NCBI GenBank assembly: GCA_002317135.1
Contig: DCIX01000030.1
Coordinates: 1 to 37,298 of the forward strand
From: Bacteroidales bacterium UBA1715
GTDB lineage: Bacteria; Bacteroidota; Bacteroidia; Bacteroidales; UBA1715
Direction: 5' to 3'
Length of the DNA: 37,298 bases
Positions within the stretch are counted from its first letter, which is position 1; every line of letters begins with the position of its first letter. Under the pieces are notes generated by a model. That model was not told the origin of the DNA, ran no database searches, and worked only from the letters and a program-made list of their open reading frames with translations. Positions 7,093 to 13,926 of this stretch are shown here, piece by piece. A program made the translations under genes and the position numbers.

Positions 7093-8631
7093 ATGAATAT
7101 ATTATCAATTATTATCGCAATCATTGCGTTTATTGTAGGAGCAGTTCTTGCATTCGCAATCCAAAAAATATTATTAAAATCAAAAGCGGCTTCTATCATT
7201 GCCAAAGCTGAAGAAGAGGCTGAAGCAACTAAGAAGGAAAAAATGTTCCAAGCAAAGGAAAAATTCCTTCAAATGAAATCAGAGAACGAAAAACTTATTA
7301 ATGAACGTAACAATAAAGTTGCTCAAGCAGAGAACCGCATAAAACAAAAAGAAGCGTCTCTACAAACAAAATTTGACGAAGTTCAACGCAAACAACAAGA
7401 ACTTGCAAGTCAAAAGGAAATTCTTACAAACCAAATCCAATTGAACGAGAAAAAGGCTGAAGATTTGGAAAAACTTCACAAACAACAAGTTGAACAATTG
7501 GAAACAATCTCTGGTTTGTCTGCTCACGATGCGAAAGAACAGCTTATCGATTCTCTTAAAGCAGAAGCAAAAACTGAAGCAATGTCGCTTATAAACGACA
7601 TTATGGATGAAGCAAAAATGACTGCGAATAAAGAAGCAAAGAAAATCGTCATTCAAACAATTCAACGTACTGCTACAGAACACGTTGCAGAAAACACCGT
7701 TTCTGTTTTCCATATTGAAAACGAGGAAGTGAAAGGCCGTATCATCGGTCGCGAAGGTCGTAACATTCGTGCTCTTGAAGCTGCAACTGGTATTGAAATC
7801 ATAGTTGACGATACTCCTGACGCAATCATCCTTTCTGGCTTCGATCCTGTTCGTCGTGAAATCGCTCGTCTTTCTCTACACCAATTGGTGTCAGATGGTC
7901 GTATTCACCCAGCACGAATTGAAGAAGTGGTTGAAAAAACAAGAAAACAAGTCGAGGAAGAAATCATTGAAACAGGTAAACGCGTAACTATCGACCTTGG
8001 TATTCACGGTCTTCACTCTGATTTGATTCGCCACATCGGTAGAATGAAATATCGTTCTTCGTACGGACAAAACTTATTGCAACACTCTAAGGAAACTGCA
8101 AAACTTTGTGGTATCATGGCTGCAGAACTTGGTTTGAACGCAAAAGCAGCAAAACGCGCAGGTCTTCTTCACGATATTGGAAAAGTTATTGAAGACGACG
8201 GAGAAATGCCACACGCATTGGCAGGTATGAATCTTGCAGAAAAATGCAAAGAACGCCCAGAAATTTGTAACGCAATTGGTGCTCACCACGAAGAAATTGA
8301 CATGGAATCGCTTATCGCTCCTATCGTTCAAGTATGTGACGCTATTTCTGGTGCTCGTCCAGGTGCTCGCCGTGAAATCGTTGAATCATATATGAAACGA
8401 TTAAAAGATCTTGAAAACATAGCATTGTCTTACCCAGGTGTTCTAAAAACATACGCAATTCAAGCTGGTCGTGAACTTCGCGTAATTGTTGGTGCAGAAA
8501 AAGTAAGCGATTCCGAAGCTGAAGTTCTTTCAATGAATATTGCTAAGAAAATCCAGGAAGAAATGACATATCCTGGTCAAATTAAGATTACGGTAATTCG
8601 CGAAACAAGAGCAATTAACTACGCAAAATAA
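7093..8631 (+). CDS. rny: Ribonuclease Y
   Basis: This encodes 512 residues, full length. A single N-terminal membrane anchor (ILSIIIAIIAFIVGAVLAF) is followed by a long charged coiled coil (about 30-165). A KH RNA-binding domain (RIIGREGRNIRALEAATGIE, about 205-260) and an HD phosphohydrolase domain follow, with the metal-binding HDIGK at residues 360-364 and AHHEEID further on. RNase Y is a membrane-bound endoribonuclease that starts mRNA decay. Its TAA overlaps the next ATG (TAATG at 8629-8633), which couples translation to the epimerase gene. Confidence 0.96.
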   Translation: MNILSIIIAIIAFIVGAVLAFAIQKILLKSKAASIIAKAEEEAEATKKEKMFQAKEKFLQMKSENEKLINERNNKVAQAENRIKQKEASLQTKFDEVQRKQQELASQKEILTNQIQLNEKKAEDLEKLHKQQVEQLETISGLSAHDAKEQLIDSLKAEAKTEAMSLINDIMDEAKMTANKEAKKIVIQTIQRTATEHVAENTVSVFHIENEEVKGRIIGREGRNIRALEAATGIEIIVDDTPDAIILSGFDPVRREIARLSLHQLVSDGRIHPARIEEVVEKTRKQVEEEIIETGKRVTIDLGIHGLHSDLIRHIGRMKYRSSYGQNLLQHSKETAKLCGIMAAELGLNAKAAKRAGLLHDIGKVIEDDGEMPHALAGMNLAEKCKERPEICNAIGAHHEEIDMESLIAPIVQVCDAISGARPGARREIVESYMKRLKDLENIALSYPGVLKTYAIQAGRELRVIVGAEKVSDSEAEVLSMNIAKKIQEEMTYPGQIKITVIRETRAINYAK

Positions 8632-9602
8632 TGTTTTCGAATAAAAACATATTAGTTACTGGCGGTGCAGGATTCATTGGTTCTAACCTATGCGAAGCTT
8701 TGCTCGCCAATAACAATTATGTAACATGTCTCGATAACTTTTCAACCGGACATAGAGAAAACATAGAACGTTTCTTCTCCAATCCTCGTTTTAAACTTAT
8801 CGAAGGCGACATACGAGATATTGCGACTTGCAAAAAGGCAGTTGAAGGCAAAGATTTCATTTACCACGAAGCGGCCTTAGGTTCTGTTCCAAGATCTATT
8901 GCTGATCCAATTACAACAACACAAGTAAATATTCTTGGTTTTGTAAATATGCTTACTGCGGCAAAAAATGCAAAGGTAAAACGATTTATCTATGCGAGTT
9001 CTTCTTCCACTTATGGTGACGCACAATACTCACCTAAAGTTGAAGACAAGAAAGGTAATCTACTTTCGCCATACGCTGTAACAAAACATGCAAACGATTT
9101 ATTTGCAAAAAACTTTGCACAACTATATGACATAGAAGCAATCGGACTTTGCTACTTTAATGTTTTCGGACCTCATCAAGATCCCAATGGAGCATACGCT
9201 GCTGTCATTCCAAAGTTCATCAACCTATTAAAGAAACACGAACAACCAACTATCTACGGTGATGGAAAACAATCACGCGATTTTACTTTCGTACAAAATG
9301 TTGTAAATGCAAATTTACTTGCTGCCGAAGCGGTTCTTGAAAACAAACACGAACATATAAATATTGCTTGCAACGAGTCTATCGACTTGACCTCACTAAC
9401 GCAATGCATTATTGATAGTTTGTCAAAAAAAGATGCGGAAATTGCGAAAATTAAACCAATGTATGCAGAAGCACGACTTGGCGACATTAAAGATTCTCTT
9501 GCGTCTATAGAAAAAGCAAAACGTATCCTTCACTACGAACCAAAAATCTTCGTTAAAGAAGGTATTGAAATCACGACTGATTGGTATTTTAATCAAAAAT
9601 AA
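8631..9602 (+). CDS. NAD-dependent UDP-sugar 4-epimerase (WbpP/TviC-like)
   Basis: This 323-residue extended short-chain dehydrogenase has the N-terminal dinucleotide motif GGAGFIG (11-17), a catalytic serine region SSSSTYGD and catalytic Tyr148/Lys152 in YAVTK. The stretch ALGSVPRSIADPITTTQVN and the CYFNVFGPHQDPNGAYAAVI region resemble WbpP-type UDP-N-acetylglucosamine 4-epimerases more than galactose-only GalE. The likely role is to supply UDP-GalNAc or GalNAcA precursors for surface polysaccharide. ATG overlaps the rny stop by one base. The functional link to rny is unclear, and the substrate is inferred. Confidence 0.85.
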   Translation: MFSNKNILVTGGAGFIGSNLCEALLANNNYVTCLDNFSTGHRENIERFFSNPRFKLIEGDIRDIATCKKAVEGKDFIYHEAALGSVPRSIADPITTTQVNILGFVNMLTAAKNAKVKRFIYASSSSTYGDAQYSPKVEDKKGNLLSPYAVTKHANDLFAKNFAQLYDIEAIGLCYFNVFGPHQDPNGAYAAVIPKFINLLKKHEQPTIYGDGKQSRDFTFVQNVVNANLLAAEAVLENKHEHINIACNESIDLTSLTQCIIDSLSKKDAEIAKIKPMYAEARLGDIKDSLASIEKAKRILHYEPKIFVKEGIEITTDWYFNQK

Positions 9603-9627
9603 AAAAGGCGTCTTACGACGCCTTTTT
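9602..9627. terminator. Bidirectional terminator between the epimerase and FKBP genes
   Basis: GGCGTC-TTAC-GACGCC (9607-9622) flanked by A5 and T5 forms an 11-bp stem. It overlaps the epimerase stop codon and lies 20 bases past the convergent FKBP gene's stop, so it serves both genes. Confidence 0.9.
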
Positions 9628-9647
9628 CTTTATCATTCTGTCTACGA

Positions 9648-10250
9648 TTATTTAATCGCTAACAATTCAACTTCGAAAATCAAAGCCATGTGTGGTTCAA
9701 TTGGTCCACCTGGATGTGGGTTTGCACCGTATGCCAATTCAGAAGGAATGAATAATTTCCATTTTGAACCAACTGGCATCAATTGCAAAGCTTCTACCCA
9801 ACCTTGGATTACGCCATTTACTGGGAATGAAGCAGGTTGATTTCTTTCTACCGAACTATCAAATACAGTTCCATCAATTAAAGTTCCATGATAATGAGTT
9901 GTTACTGTATCAGTTGCTTTTGGCTTTGGTCCATTACCTTCTTTCATAATTTCATATTGAAGACCACTTGGCAATGTCACAACACCTGCTCGTTTAGCAT
10001 TTTCTTCCAAGAATTTCTTGCCTTCTGCAATGTTCTTTTCAAATTTCTTGGCTTGTGCTTGTGCCAAGAAATTTTGAATAGTTTCGTATGCTTCTTGCAT
10101 AGAAAGTTCCAATTTATTGCCTTTCATAATGTCTTCAAGACCTTTGGCAAACATTTCTGCATTGATTTCCGAAACACCTTCACCTTTTAAACTTGTTCCA
10201 ATGTTCATTCCAAGACTATAACTTGCTTTGTCTAAATCTGTTTGTATCAT
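9648..10250 (-). CDS. FKBP-type peptidyl-prolyl cis-trans isomerase (FklB/Mip-like)
   Basis: This encodes 200 residues. The N-terminal helical dimerisation domain (about 1-95: YSLGMNIGTSLKGEGV, then AQAKKFEKNIAEGKKFLEEN) joins a C-terminal FKBP domain with LPSGLQYEIMKEG, TVTTHYHGTLIDGTVFDSS, VIQGWVEAL and LAYGAN. This is the layout of FklB/Mip proteins, which catalyse proline isomerisation and act as chaperones. There is no signal peptide, so a cytoplasmic location is likely, unlike secreted Mip. A perfect -7 box lies 20 bases upstream of the start. Confidence 0.93.
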   Translation of the reverse strand: MIQTDLDKASYSLGMNIGTSLKGEGVSEINAEMFAKGLEDIMKGNKLELSMQEAYETIQNFLAQAQAKKFEKNIAEGKKFLEENAKRAGVVTLPSGLQYEIMKEGNGPKPKATDTVTTHYHGTLIDGTVFDSSVERNQPASFPVNGVIQGWVEALQLMPVGSKWKLFIPSELAYGANPHPGGPIEPHMALIFEVELLAIK

Positions 10251-10269
10251 TTTTTCTAGTTTTTATTTA

Positions 10270-10277
10270 CAAATATA
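10270..10277 (-). promoter_or_regulatory. -7 promoter box for the FKBP gene
   Basis: On the minus strand TATATTTG matches TAnnTTTG exactly. It lies between the stop of the methyltransferase gene (10292) and the FKBP start (10250), so FKBP can be transcribed on its own. Confidence 0.6.
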
Positions 10278-10291
10278 CTGATTTTCCATGA

Positions 10292-11038
10292 CTACATATT
10301 CTTTCTACGAATTTCCGAACAAAGAATAGCCGTAGCTACTGCAACATTCAAAGATTCTGATGTTTTCCCTGTCGTATTAAACGATGGAATATGAATGTTT
10401 CGGCTAACCAATTTTGAAACTGCGTCACTTATGCCATTCCCTTCATTTCCCATCACCAATACAACATTTTGTGGAACCGAATTGATATACACATTGTCTC
10501 CTTCCATATCGGCAGCAAGAATTTCTGTATTTTTCAGACTTGCCAACCATTGTGGCAAATCAACATAACTTACATGTATACGGAAAATTGCTCCCATTGT
10601 TGCCTGAACGACCTTTGGATTATAGACATCAACGCATTCTAGCGAACATACAACATGCTGAATACCAAACCAATCGGCAAGACGAATAATCGTTCCCATA
10701 TTTCCTGGATCTTGCACACCATCCAACGCCAAGGTCAAATCATGTATTTGCGAAATGGCAGTATGATCCTTCATTTTTGCAAGTGCCCAAACATCCTGTG
10801 GATTTTGCAACAATGAAACTTTTGTCAAGTCTTCTTTCGTCGCTTCATAACAGTCGCAACGAGGTTTATTTTCTGCAATCCAATCGGCTGTCGCAACAAT
10901 ACATTCAACCTCAAAATCGGAAAGCAACAATTCCGCAACCATCTTATTTCCTTCTACAACAAATTTGCCTTCTTCCTCACGAATCTTCTTCTTCGAAAAT
11001 GATGCGAAATACTTGATTTTATTTTTACTTAATTCCAT
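10292..11038 (-). CDS. TrmH/SpoU-family RNA 2'-O-methyltransferase
   Basis: This encodes 248 residues. An N-terminal substrate-binding domain (SKNKIKYFASFSKKKIREEE, about 1-95) is followed by a SPOUT domain with all three knot motifs: DGVQDPGNMGTIIRLADWFG, VLVMGNEGNGIS and IPSFNTTGKTSESLNVAVA. These bind S-adenosylmethionine and support 2'-O-ribose methylation of rRNA or tRNA. Overall shape is closest to RlmB/TsnR-like enzymes; the target nucleotide is not predictable here. It is upstream of and co-directional with the FKBP gene, 41 bases away. Confidence 0.9.
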   Translation of the reverse strand: MELSKNKIKYFASFSKKKIREEEGKFVVEGNKMVAELLLSDFEVECIVATADWIAENKPRCDCYEATKEDLTKVSLLQNPQDVWALAKMKDHTAISQIHDLTLALDGVQDPGNMGTIIRLADWFGIQHVVCSLECVDVYNPKVVQATMGAIFRIHVSYVDLPQWLASLKNTEILAADMEGDNVYINSVPQNVVLVMGNEGNGISDAVSKLVSRNIHIPSFNTTGKTSESLNVAVATAILCSEIRRKNM

Positions 11039-11160
11039 TTTATCCTTCTTGCTTACGCAAAGAAAACAAAATCAGTCTACATATCCAAACAAAGCAAATT
11101 GAGTATGACGCTATACTTACAATTATCTTTTTACTACTATTATAATTTCCTATTTTTAAC

Positions 11161-11168
11161 TACATTTG
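11161..11168 (+). promoter_or_regulatory. -7 promoter box for pgi
   Basis: TACATTTG matches TAnnTTTG exactly, 29 bases before the pgi ATG (11198). The 11039-11160 stretch before it is AT-rich with no gene seen. Confidence 0.65.
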
Positions 11169-11197
11169 CGTAGAAAATTCAAAATAAACAAGATAAT

Positions 11198-12847
11198 ATG
11201 TTACCAACTATTAATCCAACTCAAACAAGTGCGTGGAAAGAACTTGAAAAATATTTCGCCACTTTCAATGGTACACAAATGAAGGATTTGTTTGCAAAAG
11301 ATCCTCAACGTGCCGAAAAATATTCAATGCAATTTGAAGATATTTTCATTGATTTCTCAAAAAACATCGTTGATGAGAAAGTAATGTCTCTTTTAGTGAA
11401 ACTTGCCGAAGAATGCGGTCTTAAAGATGCTATCGAAGCTGAATTCACAGGAGAAAAAATCAACAAAACAGAAAAACGTTCTGTTCTTCACGTTGCACTT
11501 CGTAACCGTAGCAACACTCCTATCCTTTCTGACGGCAAAGATGTTATGCCTGATGTAAACCGTGTGCTAGCACAAATGAAAGATTTCTCTGAAAAAATCA
11601 TTTCTGGAGAATGGAAAGGTTACACTGGTAAAGCAATTACCGATATCGTAAATGTTGGTATTGGTGGTTCTGACCTTGGTCCTCTTATGGTTACAGAAGC
11701 ATTAAAACCATACAAGAAACCAAACATTACTAATCACTTTGTTTCTAACATTGATGGAACTCACATGGCAGAAACATTGAAGAAAGTAAATCCTGAAACA
11801 ACTTTGTTCATCATTGCTTCTAAGACATTTACTACTCTTGAAACAATGACGAATGCAAATTCTGCAAAACAATGGTTTATGCAAGCTGCAAAAGACGAAA
11901 AAGCTGTTGCAAAACATTTCGTTGCTCTTAGTACAAATGCAAAAGCAGTTTCTGAATTCGGTATCGACACGAACAATATGTTCGAATTCTGGGATTGGGT
12001 TGGCGGTCGCTACTCTTTGTGGAGTGCAATCGGTCTTTCAATCGCTTGTTCTATCGGTTTCGAAAACTACCAAGAATTATTGGAAGGTGCTCACGAAATG
12101 GATAAACATTTCCGTAACACAGAATTCTGCAAAAACATTCCTGTAACAATGGCTTTAATCGGCATTTGGTACAACAACTTCTACGGCGCAGAAACAGAAG
12201 CAATCCTTCCTTACGACCAATATATGCACCGCTTCTCTGCATATTTCCAACAAGGTAATATGGAAAGTAATGGTAAATATGTTGACAGAAACGGTAAAGA
12301 AGTTTCTTACCAAACAGGTCCTATAATCTGGGGTGAACCAGGAACTAACGGCCAACACGCATTCTATCAATTGATTCACCAAGGAACAAAAATGATTCCT
12401 TGCGACTTCATGGCTCCTGCTATTTCTCAAAATCCAATTGGCGACCATCATCCAAAATTGTTAGCGAACTTCTTCGCTCAACCAGAAGCTCTTATGATGG
12501 GTAAAACTGCAGAACAAGTAACTGCCGAATTGAAAAAACAAGGTAAATCTGACGAAGATATCGCAATGTTACTTCCATTCATGGTATTCAAAGGTAACAT
12601 TCCTACTAACTCTATCTTGTTCAAGAAATTAACTCCAAGAACATTGGGTTCTTTAATCGCAATGTACGAACACAAAATCTTTACTCAAGGTATTATTTGG
12701 AATATCTTCAGCTTCGATCAATGGGGTGTTCAACTTGGTAAACAATTAGCAAACGTTATCCTTCCAGAATTGAACAATAATGACAAAGTAACAAGCCACG
12801 ATTCTTCTACAAATGGTTTGATCAACAAATACAAAGAAATGAGATAA
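11198..12847 (+). CDS. pgi: Glucose-6-phosphate isomerase (long form)
   Basis: This encodes 549 residues. Family signatures present are VNVGIGGSDLGPLMV, DWVGGRYSLWSAIG, the active-site region GTNGQHAFYQLIHQG (catalytic His) and GVQLGKQLANVILPEL (catalytic Lys). It interconverts glucose 6-phosphate and fructose 6-phosphate in glycolysis and gluconeogenesis. The length and motifs fit the long E. coli/eukaryote-like form rather than the roughly 450-residue form I recall for Bacteroides. It has its own promoter box upstream and a terminator downstream, so it is monocistronic. Confidence 0.97.
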   Translation: MLPTINPTQTSAWKELEKYFATFNGTQMKDLFAKDPQRAEKYSMQFEDIFIDFSKNIVDEKVMSLLVKLAEECGLKDAIEAEFTGEKINKTEKRSVLHVALRNRSNTPILSDGKDVMPDVNRVLAQMKDFSEKIISGEWKGYTGKAITDIVNVGIGGSDLGPLMVTEALKPYKKPNITNHFVSNIDGTHMAETLKKVNPETTLFIIASKTFTTLETMTNANSAKQWFMQAAKDEKAVAKHFVALSTNAKAVSEFGIDTNNMFEFWDWVGGRYSLWSAIGLSIACSIGFENYQELLEGAHEMDKHFRNTEFCKNIPVTMALIGIWYNNFYGAETEAILPYDQYMHRFSAYFQQGNMESNGKYVDRNGKEVSYQTGPIIWGEPGTNGQHAFYQLIHQGTKMIPCDFMAPAISQNPIGDHHPKLLANFFAQPEALMMGKTAEQVTAELKKQGKSDEDIAMLLPFMVFKGNIPTNSILFKKLTPRTLGSLIAMYEHKIFTQGIIWNIFSFDQWGVQLGKQLANVILPELNNNDKVTSHDSSTNGLINKYKEMR

Positions 12848-12867
12848 TCATTCTTTATATGAAAACC

Positions 12868-12905
12868 AAAAACGCCTGGTAGATTTTCTATCAGGCGTTT
12901 TTATT
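12868..12905 (+). terminator. Intrinsic terminator after pgi
   Basis: AAAAACGCCTG (12868-12878) pairs with CAGGCGTTTTT (12892-12902), with an inner GTAG/CTAT extension and a T tract. It lies 20 bases past the pgi stop. Confidence 0.9.
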
Positions 12906-12950
12906 TATAATAAGTTTTCAATCTCACTTATCATTAATCACTTTCCTCCA

Positions 12951-12984
12951 TAATTGTCAATTATCCATTATCAATTGTCAATTA
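12951..12984. repeat. Tandem copies of a short palindromic AT-rich motif
   Basis: The 12-mer AATTGTCAATTA occurs at 12952-12963 and again at 12973-12984. With its flanking T the first copy is a perfect odd palindrome (TAATTG-T-CAATTA). It lies between the pgi terminator and the promoter of the transporter. Similar AT-rich filler is common between genes in this phylum; no function is evident. Confidence 0.5.
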
Positions 12985-12990
12985 ATAAAT

Positions 12991-12998
12991 TACCTTTG
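12991..12998 (+). promoter_or_regulatory. -7 promoter box for the EamA transporter
   Basis: TACCTTTG matches TAnnTTTG exactly, 22 bases before the ATG at 13021. Confidence 0.55.
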
Positions 12999-13020
12999 CC
13001 GCTGAAAAAACAAAAACAAT

Positions 13021-13923
13021 ATGTGGATTCCAATTATCATTTGCTCGGCCATATTTTTAGGCATATACGATATATTCAAAAAAATGTCTGTTAAAGGCAA
13101 TGTAGTATTATTGGTAATGCTTATATCATCGGCAACATCACTTTGCTTCTTTATTCCTTTAATAGCAATCTCGCTACTTTCTCCCGAAACATTACAAGAT
13201 TCGATCTTCTTCGTTCCCTTTTCGGGCGTACAGACACAATTTCTCATATTTGTAAAAAGCATTATTGTGCTTTCATCGTGGATATTCTCGTTCTTTGCAA
13301 TGAAATATCTACCGATATCCATTGTTGCACCAATTCGCTCTTCAGCACCAATGTGGACGCTAATCGGGGCCGTTTTTCTATTACACGAAAATCTAAACGC
13401 TTACCAATGGACAGGAATTCTGCTCATTATTATCAGCCTATATTTATACTCATTTTTAGGGCGAAAAGAAGGTATCCACTTTTCACACAACAAATGGATA
13501 TATTTCATCTTCATAGGAACAATTTTAGGCTCCGTGAGCGCATTATTCGACAAATACCTTATCGTTCAATATGGCATTCCTAAAATGGAAATACAAGCAT
13601 GGTTTTCGGTATATCAATTCCTATTAATGATTCCAACCGTAATGCTACTTTGGTATCCAAACTGTGACAAAGGTGACAAGTTCCAATGGCGCTGGAGTAT
13701 TCCACTTGTTGGTGTATTCCTTGTCTTTGCCGACTTTTTTTACTATTACGCACTAAGTATTCCAGGTGCATTAATCGCGGTTATTTCCGCAATCCGTCGA
13801 AGCAATGTTATTCTCTCTTTCCTTGCTGGTGCATTCATTTTCAAAGAACAAAACATCCTTAAAAAAGGTATTGTTTTAATTGGCGTGCTTGCTGGCATTT
13901 ACATTTTGTACATAGGGAAATAA
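13021..13923 (+). CDS. EamA/DMT-superfamily transporter
   Basis: This 300-residue, very hydrophobic protein has about ten predicted membrane segments arranged as two similar five-helix halves (about 1-140 and 155-300), as in EamA transporters. Recognisable are the start MWIPIIICSAIFLGIYDIFKK, the first-half end APMWTLIGAVFLLHE...WTGILLIIISLYLYS and the second-half end SFLAGAFIFKE...GIVLIGVLAGIYIL. EamA proteins export metabolites such as amino acids or purines across the inner membrane; this substrate is unknown. It is convergent with the large metallopeptidase gene, with only three bases between stops. Confidence 0.85.
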   Translation: MWIPIIICSAIFLGIYDIFKKMSVKGNVVLLVMLISSATSLCFFIPLIAISLLSPETLQDSIFFVPFSGVQTQFLIFVKSIIVLSSWIFSFFAMKYLPISIVAPIRSSAPMWTLIGAVFLLHENLNAYQWTGILLIIISLYLYSFLGRKEGIHFSHNKWIYFIFIGTILGSVSALFDKYLIVQYGIPKMEIQAWFSVYQFLLMIPTVMLLWYPNCDKGDKFQWRWSIPLVGVFLVFADFFYYYALSIPGALIAVISAIRRSNVILSFLAGAFIFKEQNILKKGIVLIGVLAGIYILYIGK

Positions 13924-13926
13924 TCT

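Noticed and set aside
7360..7713. Minus-strand open frame opposite rny.
   Set aside because: It is a Cys/Phe-rich shadow of the coiled-coil coding region of RNase Y.
9565..9840. Plus-strand frame across the epimerase end and FKBP gene.
   Set aside because: It crosses a bidirectional terminator and is antisense to the FKBP domain.
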